From: Casuarius casuarius
Lineage: Eukaryota > Chordata > Aves > Casuariiformes > Casuariidae
Assembly (NCBI GenBank): GCA_003342895.1
Contig: PTFA01000192.1
Span: 1,079,378 to 1,143,377 of the forward strand
Direction: 5' to 3'
DNA length: 64,000 nucleotides
The notes under the pieces were generated by a model, which was not told the origin of the DNA, did not search any database, and saw nothing but the letters and a program-made list of their open reading frames with translations. A program made the position numbers and the translations under genes. This document shows, in pieces, positions 10,776 to 23,010 of this stretch (position 1 is the stretch's first letter; every line of letters starts with the position of its first letter).

Positions 10776-13700
10776 TGAGAGTTTGCTAACATCAGCAAAG
10801 TGTGGCTTCTGTTTCACTGATTTGGGGGAAGAGCAGGCAGACTAGCAGACTCCCTTGCCATCACATACTTCTGTGATGTGTCATGTGCAAAAGCAGTCTG
10901 TGAGCTTAGTCCTCTCCTGACAGTGGTTGACACTGCAAAATCTCATATCGCAGATCGCCTTTCACAAATAGGGTCCTCTAGCAGTAGCCATAGCAGAAAT
11001 GCCGAGACCTCTAGCTGAGATGTCAGATCCCTACAGTGCTTTTCTCCAGCACAACGTTTGCTCCATCCCTTCACTTGCAAACTGTGCCCAGGCTGCCCAT
11101 GCTGTTACTGCCTCCGTACCCATTCAGACTGGTGATGAAGGCAACACATGCACCCTCCTACAGCCGTTCCCTCATCCTCCCTTCCTCCAGGCCTGTCATA
11201 AACAGATCCCCCATGGGCTGCTTTTCTCTCACACCCTTGGCTTTTCTAGCACATCCTCGGGGAAGGTGTAAGACCGGCTCTGGTGATGAGTCTGTGATCT
11301 CTCTCTCTCTGTCTTTTTTCTTTTTGACAGTGGAGTTTCCCTTGCCATTTTCACTAGATCTAAAAAAACCCCTTCACAGGATATTCAGCACTTTCCCAAG
11401 CTCTGCAATAGCCAGTGGGGCTGTGGGTGTGTGCTTGCCTGGAAGGGAGGGAATGACTCATGAGGCCCCATCTAGCTCTTGGACCCTAGGACTGTCTATG
11501 ATTCTCTCCCTTTCTCCCTCCCAGCAATTTCTGCTGATGGGTCTGTGGCTGCTCACTCTGACAGAGCTCTGATGCAGGAGCACCAGCAGGCTGTTGGCAT
11601 AGGGGAAGGGGTCAGGAGAGGGTTGCAGAAAGAGGCAATGGGAGCTCTGGACCTCTCCTATTCTGGGTGCCAGCAGTGCTGTCATGAGAGTGAAATAAAA
11701 GCACTGCGGTCTTTTCAAGCTGAGAAGACAGGATGGCAGAGGGATACAGAGCAAGTGAGATTTTCATTGGAGTATGTGGATAATCAAAAGAGGGTGCCTT
11801 AAGGTTTTTACAGAATGGGCAAAGGTTTGCCATAACTCCTGGGATGGGCTGTGGGAGAAAACTGGCTGAAGGTCTGTCGACTTGAGAGCTCCTGGCTTGA
11901 AGCCTCCTGTGCTATCTCACTCAGCTGCCCCCCATGCATGCCTGCTGTGGTCTCCTCACACTGTGTGGTTTGAACTTTTTCTTGCTGGAACCTGAGCCAA
12001 AACTGGCTCATTTTCACACAGTCTTCCATGTCATTCAGTCATTAGTGTTTCAATTTGTTTTTAAACCAGTGAAAGTAGTGCCATTTAATTGACAGCAGTT
12101 ACTTGGCCTGTTGCAGTAGGGAAGGGAGTGTGCGAGTTGTGTGGTAAGGAGCCCATGAGGAGCCACGAGAAGGTGAAGAGTCAAGGGTGGCACCTTTGCC
12201 CCTGCATGGGATGTTGGACAGGACAAGTGAGAGGGCATAGGAGCAGGTTCCTGTCAGGGTACCTCACTGAGAGGTGTGGGGTGACCTGCTCTGCTCCTTC
12301 CCAAGAAGGGAGGCTAATACCAATTTGTGGCCTCACCTTAGGGGTTGCCCACCAGCTGTCAGACATGGGGGGTGGGACCTCATTGAAAAAATGGGTCAAA
12401 ATAGTTTCATTCAAGTGATCCGGTGTGGGTCCTTTATTGTTGGGCATGACCAGATGGTTTTGACATCCTTGGTGTGATGCGCTGCTGAGATTGCAGCTTG
12501 CTTGTTAGGACATCTAGCACAGCCTGATCTTACTTCTTTCCAGGAGTATACACAGGATTTCTTCACAGCCCCTTAGTATGTGGGCAAGCTTAGGAAAGCT
12601 GACTGTGAATGTCTTCACTTGAGCATTTGTCAGGCCTTGGTGGGGAGCAAGGGTGTCTGCCTGAAGGCACAAGCCATTTGGCTGCTCCCCTACCCCTCAG
12701 GCAAGTAGGACTGGAGCTGTGCAGGCAGCAAAGCTGTCCTACGTCCTGCAGGAACAACAGGGATTCTGGCAAGAGCATTGTCTCGGGTTTCTCTAGTTTC
12801 CCTTGTTGCTCTCTTTTTGTTTTTTTTCCCTCTACTCCTCACTGCCTGTCTCTGGGAAATGCCACCTGTGACCTCAGCCATCATACCTGTGTCAGCCGTG
12901 CAGGCCAGGAACACCTGGGCCCCCCTTTCTGCTGGTGACATCTCTTGGGCGCATGCTGACAGGTAGTCAGGACTCATTGTCTCTCTAAGAAACCAGAAAA
13001 ATAAGCTTGTGTTTGAATCCCAGGTGCAGAGAGGGTCTACCTGTCACAGCCAATTCAGATACCGCGCTGGTTGGCAATGTTATTTTCTATTCTATGGGCT
13101 CCTATTCACCTTGCTCTCTTTTCCGTTTGCTTTCTTTTCCTTTTGCTTCTCTCTTTCTCTCTCCCTCTCCCCCCTAAGCTGCTTCCCAGCAGAGATTGGC
13201 CATTAAGCCAACTGTGCTGAGGCTGTGAGATGTGCACAGGCATTAGGAGCAAATGACACTGGGCATTTGCCTGCATTGCAGCAGCAGGACAGCATGGCTC
13301 TCCAGGCACCAAGGCACAGCAGGAGCATTATGCCAGAAAGCGTATGTACAGGCATTTGGGAGAGTGTGGGAACACGCAAGAAGTGTGATTACCCTTAACC
13401 CTTTCATAAACTGTCCCCAAGGTTTGCATCTTGCAGGCCAAGGTGTGAGTCTGTACTGCTTGAGCTAAATGGCTGAATCTGTTAACATACAGACACATAT
13501 GTTTCTTGTATGGTCCAGGCATGGGAATCATGGGACAAAGAGCCACTCTGTGCCAGTATAATTTGCATGTGGAGTGATGGGAATGGAGGAGGTTCCCGGC
13601 TCTGACAGGCGGTTGCATGAGAGCCATGGGAAGTCTGTCCCCAGTATAAATACCACGCAAACAGCTCCAGATTCCTCCCACCTGTGGCCAAAATGTAACT

Positions 13701-14857
13701 GTAGATGCACTTTTGGTATCTTTTGGCATGGTGGAAGCAACAGTTAGAAGCAGTGGCAACAGTGGTGTCAAGGAAGTGCTCTGAGTCTGATTATGTCTGT
13801 CACAATGACTAGGATATGGAGAAGGGGAGGTTTAGAAACACTGTAATTCAGCCTACTTAGACCCTTCTGTCCAGTAGGTCTGTCCAGCCAGGCACAGGCT
13901 CTTTTTGGCCTTCAGTGAAGGGTTTTGCTCCTGGTAAAATGGGGTTCTGACTGTGAAGCTGATGGACTCCTTTCCCTGGAGCCCTTTAATAGGACATGAC
14001 CACCTAGAGCTAAATACAGCCTGGGACTTGGGATTATTCTGGTTTCTTATTCCATTTGGGCTGGTGATTGGTGTAACTCAGGCAACTAGGCCAGAAACCA
14101 TCCTTACTTCTGGGAGCACCACCAAGACATTCACAGAGTGCAGTCCAGGCTCTGGCGACTACCTGCAGCTCCCAAGCAGCTCCCGAGTTTCAACACCAGC
14201 TGCAGACAGCTGATCCTCAGTGCAAGCTGAGATCACCAGGCATCAGGACAACTCCACAGAGAGCATCAGCCTTCTGCTTTAAGGGGAAGAAGGATAACAG
14301 CAAGGTCTTGGGGTGTTACTTTCCTCATAAAGAGTATTTTACTTTCATGATGGCATTTGCTCAAGTGGTCCAAGTTATGAGATGGTATGCTCTGGGACCC
14401 TTCTGTGCAGTTGTTATTGTAGAGGCAATATGTGAGAATGGTGAAAGGTCTGGGCACTAGGCAAACGTGGGTATCATTCGAGCTACTGGAGGACAGAATT
14501 GAGGAGAGAAATGGGTTGTCAGAGGTACAGATTCAAATGGATTTTATGAATTCATTTTTATCCAAAGTGAATTAAATGTCTTGCCCAGATAGGCACCAAT
14601 GACTTGGCCATGGCTATGTTTAGCAACAGTTGAGATGGCTGTGGTTGGGTTGTTTCTCTGCACAGTGGAGCAGGGTACTTGGTACTGGAAAAGCCAGAAA
14701 GTGTGATGTGACTAGAGCTCAGCTGCCTGTGCTGATAGCAGGCAGTGTCCCCTAGGGTCTTTGCAGGGAGGCAGGATCAGCTGAGAGGGGGTCGTTCCTC
14801 ATGTCCCTGAAGGGACAGTGTCTGCTTGGTCCCTGTCTCACTTTGTTTCTCTTACAG
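10776..14857. other. Non-coding sequence, nothing recognised
   Basis: Only chance frames are present, the largest being 178 codons at 11036-11572. They are Ser/Leu/Pro-rich from pyrimidine-rich DNA and match no family I know. A CT-rich tract lies at 13095-13175. No repeat family was recognised. Confidence 0.65.
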
Positions 14858-14960
14858 CCTGTTCCCCCCTCACCTTGACTTGTGTGACTTTGAGGGGTTT
14901 GCCTAGGAGTGGATTAACCTTCCTGATTAGTAATCAGACAGATAAAAAGGGCTGGCAAAG
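14858..14960 (+). other. Exon-like segment, candidate untranslated or lncRNA exon
   Basis: A 103-base stretch is bounded by a good acceptor (a pyrimidine-rich run ending CTCTTACAG at 14857) and a strong donor (GCAAAG then GTAAGTGA at 14961). One frame is open throughout and gives 34 residues, none recognisable. The other two contain stops. It could be an untranslated 5' exon of CACNA1I, an exon of an unannotated RNA, or a coincidence. Paired strong sites at exon spacing are the only evidence. Confidence 0.22.
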
Positions 14961-17900
14961 GTAAGTGAAGTGTTGCTCTGATATGTCTGATGCATTGAGG
15001 GAGGCAGATCCTCACGGTTGGAAAACTGTCATCTCCCAGGGGATTTCAGATACCACATCCTCAATGGAAGTGGATGGGCCATGCCCAGATCCATGAAGGA
15101 ATCTGCTAGCATGGAGGGAAGGCACAGGGACAGACTGGGGCTAAGGAAGCCTTTTGATTTTATTTTGGAAAAGAGCATTGCGAAAGGGAGAGCTTGATTT
15201 AGTCTTATACTGAGCATTGCCAGGCCTAAGAATAAAATGCAAGTGGCAGACACAAGATCCATCCAGATGAAAGTCTTCTAGGAGGGTGACTCAGTGAGCA
15301 ATGAACATGGAGCAGTGGAAGGGAATACTGAATCAGCCCTGCATGAAGGGATAACGACATTCAAGCCTTGGAAAGATGTTGTGAACGAAGGCAATGTGGC
15401 CTAGTGCCAGGACACTCTGACTCTTCCTTTGTGTAGGCAGCACCTCCAGAGACATATTTCCCTGTAACATAATCATTTCCTATCTGCTGACCACTGCTGT
15501 CTGCCTGCCATTGGCAAGGATAGGCTGGCACCCAGGGCATAGCCTACAGGAAAAGAAGAAGAAAAATAAAGGAAGTTTCATAGCAGGTAACAGCAAGGAG
15601 AGCCAGCAGCGGATGGCCTGGCTGCTCCCTGGCAGAACAGCCCAGCAGGAGTTCAGAGAGCCACACCGAGGGAAGCAGTGGGCCAGAGTTTGCAGTAGCC
15701 GCTGATATGAGGCACTCTTGAATCTTCACCGTAATGTTTAACTTTGCCAGGGAAATCTGGGTAATCTGGGGCAGATCCCTCCCTTTTTCCTGTGTCTCTA
15801 CTCCCCGCCTGTCTGGGGAAAAAAAAAAAAGTGTTGAAGGGAGGATGTGGGAAAACTGCCTTGGAAAAGTAACTCTGCTTCGATAAGGGAAAAAAAGTAT
15901 TTTATTTTGTTGGAGCAGATGCGGTTTAGAGGATGGTCATTAACGAACACTTTGGGGAAATCTTTAATCCAGTAGCAGGCTCCAAGAGAAATAATGTAAG
16001 AGAAAAAGACCTGAGGGATATGAAAATATGGAGATGCATTAGCAGATAAATCGTGTGTAGCAGACTCTAGGCACTTCCCCATAACTGTGCCCTGTCAGGA
16101 CCAGCTGGACCTTCCTTTCAGCAAGTTCAGCTCTCCAGCAGAGAAGGAGAAAGATGTGTGGCTTGTGTCTCTATCCTCAGTTCAACAGAGGCTTTCTGTG
16201 GACCTGGCCTATAATTCTCATATCCAGAGTTTGTTCCTTTAAGCATTTACACCTCCAATCAGGCCGCCAGTCCCACTGCCATGTGGAGCCATAAACAGGG
16301 ATAAACAGTAATTAGTATGGTAAATAGCTTGGCCTTGTGTTTTCTGGTTACAGTATCATGGTAATTATTTCCAGCTCCCTGCCTGTGTACTCCTGCTGCC
16401 TGATTTTGTGCTCTCTACATCCTTGCCAGCCTGATTATCACTGGACGCATTAAAATTGGCAATTGCTCTCTCCTGTCTCCCATCCACTCCTCAGGGGGCA
16501 CTGGCCTAGGCCCATTATGTTGAGGTGATCGGGGATGATTGAAGGACGATAGCTTACATCAGACAGCTATCTGTCTTCTGGGGGCTGTACCGTAGTGGTC
16601 AGGACATGGGTCCATGCTGAGATAACATAGGACAGCCTTTTCAGGGAACCCGCTGCTGGTCACAGGCTGCTTGTAAAATATGGCAAGAGAAATGGCCATT
16701 TGAGAGAGGTGGGCAGCTCCTGCCAGTGCATCCCACTGATGTGGCCTTTTTGTTCTCTCCGTTTTGGCTCACTTACTGCAGCAAACAGTTTCAGCACTAA
16801 CAGAGGGTCTGATTTCAATCTCGACTTTGGCACAGCAGGGACGGAGTGCGTGTGCACACGCTTGCACACAGCATGTACATGTCAAAGACAATCATGGCAA
16901 AAGTGTCTGATACTACCAGCATGAGCTGGCATATACAGCCACAGTACCCTCACTGAAAACTCAGTGAGATGCATCTACACTATGAGTTAAGCATGGGTTT
17001 GAGCCTGCCTAAACGTATCCATTGACCGTAGTGCAAATACAAATCTCTGTGGTAACTACCTCAGCCAAAGTGCTGTCTGGAAACACATGCTTCATTCCTC
17101 AGAGTGGACCCAAGGCCCCGCTCCCTGGGTATGGACAAGTCAAACATGCCTCATCTGGTCCCAAAATGCAGTGTGGTATGCTTTGGCATCCATATACACA
17201 CACTAAAGCCAATCAAGTGCCTATGGTTTAGAGGGCCCGAGACCTTCTTACCAGCTGTGGGACTCGCTCTTCACCTTGTAAGCCAGGGCTTGCCCCATTT
17301 CTAAACTCCCCCCAGTTAAAGGAGTCTCTGTCATGCAACATGCTCTGCTCTGTCCTTGACTCTGCTCTTCCCCAGAGCTGACTCAGTTTTTCCTTTCTCA
17401 GTGTCCCTCCTCAGCCACTCCCCCCACAAGCTACAGCACGTTGCTGTAGGCCTGGCATTGAGGCTGAAGCACACCCAGCTGACTGCACTGACTGGGTTGG
17501 CTCTGAGCAAGGCATGCGGCTCTGAGTGTGGAGAGGAGGTCTCAAGGATGCCTGCTTGTGTTTGCAAAGGAACTGAGAGTCATGGGGAAGAGCTGTTATG
17601 AGCTGGTTAGCATGTCTGGTAGCCACACTGTATCTCTACAGCCCCAGATAAGTATTTGTCTGTTGCTTTATTTACATCTAACCCCCTCCAATGTGTATGT
17701 ATGCAGGTCAGAGGCACTGGAGCCAGCTCCTGGATCTAGGGTAATCGCTCATTCACTCCCTCTCTCCCAGTGGCCGGGGTATTAGCATGAGCAATTTGTT
17801 AGAAACCTCTCTCAGGTCCTATTTTATTCATAGTTTCACCTATGAAATGTCACTGGAACAGTCGTGTTTTTCTAGTTAGACCTGAACTCTTTCCCCTCAC

Positions 17901-18224
17901 CCTCTGTAGAGATACGCTGCCTTATAACCCCCGTGTGCTTGGTGGGCAAGGCTTTGCAGCACCATAGGATTCACTGGCAAATGCATTGGCTGCTCCTGAT
18001 GTACAACAGGCACATGCCTTAGCTGACCCAATTTTATTTTACTGGGGATATATGCATGTTATTATTCACAAAACGTTGCAAACACATGCTGGCTTCCATG
18101 AGCCTCTCGGGAAGACAAAATAAATAGGCATTGCTGGGGAAGGAATGGCCAGGGGAGAAACAGCTGCTGTTTCTCCCTGAGCAGCACCTCCATAGCAGCA
18201 CTTCATTGTGTTAGTGGCCACATC
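14961..18224. other. Non-coding sequence with one conserved-looking patch
   Basis: No gene is recognised. The segment 16240-16470 is free of repeats and carries two TAAACA forkhead cores ten bases apart (16292-16297 and 16302-16307), followed at once by GTAATTAG (16308-16315). Poly-A of 12 bases lies at about 15820. Confidence 0.6.
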
Positions 18225-18645
18225 CATTTGGGATTAGAGACCCGCAGAAGACAGGCCTGGCAGGGTCCTCAAGGCATCACTGAGTCCATTCCCATCCCAG
18301 GAGGATCAATGCATGCATCGTTCCCAGTAGGTTTTGGCTGCCCTGTTTTTTAAGGCCCCAAGTGCAAGAGATTCCCCTGCATTCCCAGGCAGTCTGTGCA
18401 CTGCACACCTTTCTGTTCCTATCACTTGGAATATCCTGTACTGCATTGTAAGCCCATTGCTTCCAGTTGTATCTGTGGACACTGAGAATTGAGCGTTCTC
18501 CTTTTATAGCAACCTTTTATGTATTTGAAGACTGTTATCATGTCCCTCCTCAATCTTCTGTAGTCTAAACAGCTCCATTTAGTTCAGTCTCTCCTGGTAG
18601 GTCATGTTTTCTGCATCTCTGATCATGCAGGCTTGATTCTCCTAA
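18225..18645 (-). mobile_element. CR1-like LINE 3' fragment, minus strand
   Basis: Read on the minus strand, the motifs run in CR1 order: a TGACCTACCAGGAGAGACTGAA-like start, a TTTAGACTACAGAAGATTGAGG-like segment, GAGGGACATGATAACAGTCT (18529-18548), ACATAAAAGGTTGCTA, AAGCAATGGGCTTACAATGCAG or similar, and a 3' end near 18240. It is diverged and has no intact coding sequence. Confidence 0.78.
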
Positions 18646-21600
18646 CTATTTGCAGGAGTGCTATGGTCTCCTCCCCCATCACTCTCAGACTGATGGAAGA
18701 AAATCTCTCCCTCACCCCTGGAGCCGTAAGTCCTTACAGAGACACACACTATCCTTCACTCCTCAAATATAGCTTCAACTACATGTCATTTTTCAGAGAA
18801 CTGAAGCCATTCATCAGGTGTTCCTTGCAGTACTTGGAGTGCATTGCAGTCCTCTAAGGCAATTAATTCTAGCTGAATCTGGGCTTAGATGTGAGCCAAA
18901 AAGGTGTCTACAGAAAAACTATGTGTGTGTGTGTATGTGTGTGTGTGTCTCCTTTAGAAAGTCTCTGTAGTGTTCATCAAAGGGGCGGAGAACCTTTCAA
19001 ATCATTCAGCATAGTACCTGTGTTACCTGGAAAACCAGCTCTGCAGTGGAAACTAGCTCTCCATTGTGGAAAACCAGCTCTACAGCATGGGGAGTTTTTC
19101 AGTCAGCAACCAGATAGGCTTGCCCTAGGAAGCTGTCTCTGAAGCCGGCCTTCAGATCCCCTCAGCCAGCACACCTGGGGATTTGTGATTTTGTTTCCTC
19201 CATCTCAGGTTACAAAATAGCACACAAAAAAGGGTTTACCCAGATTCTACATATCTAATTTTTCCCCAGGTTGCATCTCCTGCAACTGGAAGATTTTTAA
19301 GCCAGATGTGTGTTAGTTTGGCTAGGGGAAGCTCTTTCTCCTGAAACTTATCATTTGCTTCCAGCACCTGTAACCTGGTCTTCATCTTTAAGCTTTTCCT
19401 CTTTCTTTCCACTCATGGCTGCAGGCTCTGCATATTTGTCTTCTGCAACAGTCAAAAAGTTGTCTTAGTGTGTCCCTGCCTCCGCTCCACCCTGGCTAAG
19501 GTCTTCTTAGCTTCAGTCTCCTCTCCTCTTGGCTGTTTTCACTTCCTATCCAAGGGCTGTTTAGGCACTGTTGGCCTTTTAATAGATGGTAAGACACAAG
19601 TGAACGAGGCCCCACTATATGGGCAATGATAGTGCCAATCTTTTGGAGTGTCCAGAGGGTTGTGGTCACATCCCCCCTCCTGCTTCTCCTCCACCTGGCC
19701 TGCAGGCCAGCCTGTGGTGCAGGGGTCAGTTCTGAATCACCCTCTGTGCTTTAAAATTTTTTTCTTCCCTGCCTGCTTTTCCTTCTTCTGCTTTGCTTCC
19801 TTCTGGTCTCACTGCAGTGGCTGCAAAAGGCTTCTCAGGCACCCCTGCTGTTCGGACTAGCCTGCCTGCATCTCCTCGCCTTTCCCACTCTCGCTGAGCA
19901 CAGCAGAAATTGCATCTGTGTTTTCTTCCATTTCTCTCGTGCCCTCCGTCTCTTGCCTCCCTCTTTGCTGAATCTTCAACTGTTATGCCCTGACACATGT
20001 GGAAATACCAAGCATGTGCTTAAGACATATAATAAGCACTCAGCTTTCATGGGCTGCTCTTCAGCCTCAGGCTCCAACACACCTTAGCAAAAGGCAGGGA
20101 TATTATCCATTCTGTGCAGAGAGAGAAGGTGACTCACACCGGGCTACCCTGCCTGCATGCATCAGAACTGGGAATAAAATGCAGGCAGCCTAAATCTCTG
20201 TCTGATGCTTCTTGTCTGGTAGCCAATCCTGCCTGTCTGGATATGTTTGAGTACTGTTTGCCTGAGAGATATCCTGCCACTGGTGATTTATGTGCATAGT
20301 GTTTTCCTGTGAAAATGCAGATGTGTGGGAATAGCAGTCCTTGTTTTGGGTGTTAACATGTGTTCATGTGTGTGTGTAGGCAGATGTGTGAGTGTTAGAG
20401 GACCGAGCGCATTCGTACACACACAAAGGCCATCTGGCCCTAGTGGCTTTCCCAGCAGCTGTACTTTCTGCCTGGCTACTTTTCACACTCCTGTGGCCAG
20501 TGGGTAGGATGCTGAGAGTCACCAGGGGCTGGCGCTAGCAAGGGTGATGTGAGGTAGCAGGAGACGGAGGCTGTGTCTGATGTGACCGCAGCAGCTCACT
20601 TGCCAGCAGTGGCTTTATCCCAGCTCCTTACCAGCCCCTGATAGCTCTGTGTTGCGCTCAGGGCACCCCAGTTTGCCTTGTAGCCGGCCCATTTTGTAAC
20701 CACATTCTAGACAAACAACCTTGTCCCAGGGGGTTTGTGCGGCTGCCTTTTTGCCAAGGAGAATAGCAGCATGATGGCCTGATTTACATGTGCAAATTAG
20801 CACTTCTGAAATGCTCCTGGCCATCCTGGGGGTGCAGTCTAAGCCTTGCTCCCCTACCCGGCAGAGAGACAGTGGAAATAACGGTGTCTGGAGTAGTAAG
20901 GGTGACAAGAAGCAGTGTGTTTTCCCCTCTCGGTGTCTCTTTGTCCTTCACATGGCCAAGTATTTTGTGGGCCTCTTAAGCTAAAACCATACAGTTAGTG
21001 TATTACTGTGGGGAGTTATTTCACATGGGTCTCTTCCTTCTCTTTATCTCCCAGTCATAATTGATGGAGTCCTTTCTTCCCTGGTCAAACCACTAGCACT
21101 TGCCTCCTCTGCATCGATATGTGTGGACCTCCATACCCTGGAGTGCTCCATGCAGGGTAGGAAAAGGGGAAGGCTTTTCCCCTCAAAAGCTGTACAGCAT
21201 AGCAGGTAGGATGGGGCAGCACAGAGCCTGCTGCTGCCGCAAGCTGAGGATAACCAGTGCTGTCCTCACCCAGGCCTGCTCAGCAGCCCTGGAAGATGTC
21301 CAAAGCACACTGCAGCACCTGGCAGGTGCTATCAGGGTACCAGGAATAGCAAAGCTGTTTCAGCAGGGTAAACTGGTTTGGCCGAGCATGGTGGCACCAT
21401 GTGTCCCTTTCAGCTCTAGCTGTACTGTGCTGCCCTGGCTGTTCAGATGCCCTTTTCTTGCTCCATCAGCACCCTTTTCTTGCTCCGTCAGCAGCAAGCA
21501 GAGAACTTTGCCTATGCAGGTTTGGTGTGCTTTCACCACCCCTTTCCCAGTCCATCCCCCACCCTCCGGTGTGGAGTTTGCACAGGGATGGGTGCACCTG

Positions 21601-22282
21601 GGGAGCATGTGCATTCTCGCTGGCGGCCAGATCATTGGTGTGAAGCGGTGTGAAGAGGCAGGCGCCTTGCATCAAATTCACAGGCTGACGCGAAGTGACG
21701 GAGCAGAAAGAGTGAGCGACAGAAAGGGAGAGAGGCACAATCGGAGCGATGGAGGAGCTGGGGGAGGGGAGAGGGACACTGGTCTGTAGCCTGGGAGCAT
21801 AACAGCAAACTGGCTTATTATTAAATATAACCTCCTGTCCCTTTCTAACCTTGCATCTGATAAACTGTTCTCTGATTCTTTTCTTTTCTTTTTTTTTTAA
21901 AAAATTCTCCCTCAGGCTTCTGTAGCTCAAATTTAGTCTTCAATATTTATATCTTTCTGTCTCTTCTATTTTCTTTCTTATTTGGAAAATGTACCGAAGG
22001 GGATTGTAGGACACAGGAAGAGTTAGGAACACAGGGGCTGCCACACTGGATCAGTTTATCTAATCCATGGTTTCCCTTTCTGCCAATACTCTGCCTCAGC
22101 AGAAAATGAAACCATCCATTCCAGTAAGAAATGCATCTGTGCAGCTGTGCAGTGAGAAGTGTGGTGGGAAACACCTTCTTTATCCTTCCTGTGACAGTGC
22201 CCACCCTGAGGTTTGATTTCCATATTAATGAGATTTGATATCCAGGGGCTCCTCAGCTGGGAGATGGTACAACATGACCCAC
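18646..22282. other. Non-coding sequence with small tandem repeats
   Basis: A GT microsatellite lies at 18922-18948. A degenerate triplicate of a 19-20 base unit (TGGAAAACCAGCTCTGCAG) lies at 19028-19085. A 22-base unit is present twice at 21450-21493. The pocket at 21640-21780 is relatively rich in CpG for this window. The longest chance frame of the window (229 codons, 21100-21789) lies here and is unrecognised. Confidence 0.7.
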
Positions 22283-22475
22283 TGTGTATGTATTGTCCGG
22301 GAGCTTGGTAGTCCTGAGTTCTAACCCGGCTTCTCCTGTGGGGTGATTTTGGATGAACCACCTTCTTCCTCTGTGCCTCAGTTTCCTCATCTCTTAGATG
22401 AGAGCTAATTAGGTCTGCTTCCTTCATTAAGTGCTTATATAAAGTCTGTACAGCTGAAAAGTGCTGGAGAAGATG
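22283..22475 (+). mobile_element. MIR-type CORE-SINE
   Basis: CTGTGCCTCAGTTTCCTCAT at 22371-22390 is an exact match to the best conserved stretch of MIR. A tRNA-like B-box region (GAGTTCTAACCCGGCT, 22316-22331, corresponding to GGTTCGAATCCCGGCT) lies upstream at the proper distance. A tail with TAAAGTCTGTACAGCTGAAAAGTGCT follows, like the L2-derived 3' end. MIR is an amniote-wide SINE, so this is an ancient insertion. Confidence 0.88.
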
Positions 22476-22759
22476 CCTTGTTTTGTATCCAAACAGCATG
22501 AGGAAGAGTTTGTATAGCAGAACAGAAAAGTCCTGTAGCTAATTCTGGACCCAGAAAATTCCTCAAGTACATGGAGGGGCATATTCCCTCTGGTGAGGGG
22601 GAAATCATAATGCATAACTGTACTTCAAATAGAGCAGAAAAAAGATAATGTCAGGAAGATAACCATCCTGATGGAAAGGTTCCCTTTCAACTTATATGCT
22701 GAGTATTTGATTTTGTTTTATCTTTCTCTGGGCCCCAGAACAAGGATCACTGGACGTAA
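22476..22759. other. Non-coding sequence between two repeat relics
   Basis: Nothing is recognised between the MIR and the following LINE-like fragment. Confidence 0.5.
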
Positions 22760-23010
22760 TCCATTTTCAGTTACTTAGAAGAGAAGTGAATCTCAAACCA
22801 TTTATGCAGTGCTGGTTTATGTTTTTAATGTGGGAGAAGGCATTATCTTAGCCATCCTCTCCTGCAGCAGTGAGTTCCATAGGCAATTTCAATATGAACA
22901 TATTCCTTCTCGCTCCTATATTGTTTTTCACCTTTACTCCACCATCTTCTCTGTCACAGGGCAGAGTATGATGGGAAACAGTCTGATCCTTCAGAATTTT
23001 AGGCACCCCA
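22760..23010 (-). mobile_element. Probable CR1/L3-like LINE fragment, minus strand
   Basis: The segment around GCAGCAGTGAGTTCCATAGG (22864-22883), followed by a TATTCCTTCTCGCTCC... run, resembles the complement of a common sauropsid LINE 3' region. That region usually reads GCAGTGAGTTCCACAGGTTAAT and then ...TTCCTTTTGTTTG. The family is uncertain and the limits are approximate. Confidence 0.42.

Noticed and set aside
21100..21789. 229-codon plus-strand frame, the longest in the window
   Set aside because: No recognisable domain, mixed low-information composition, a 22-base tandem repeat inside it, and no splice or promoter context. Treated as a chance frame in GC-rich DNA.
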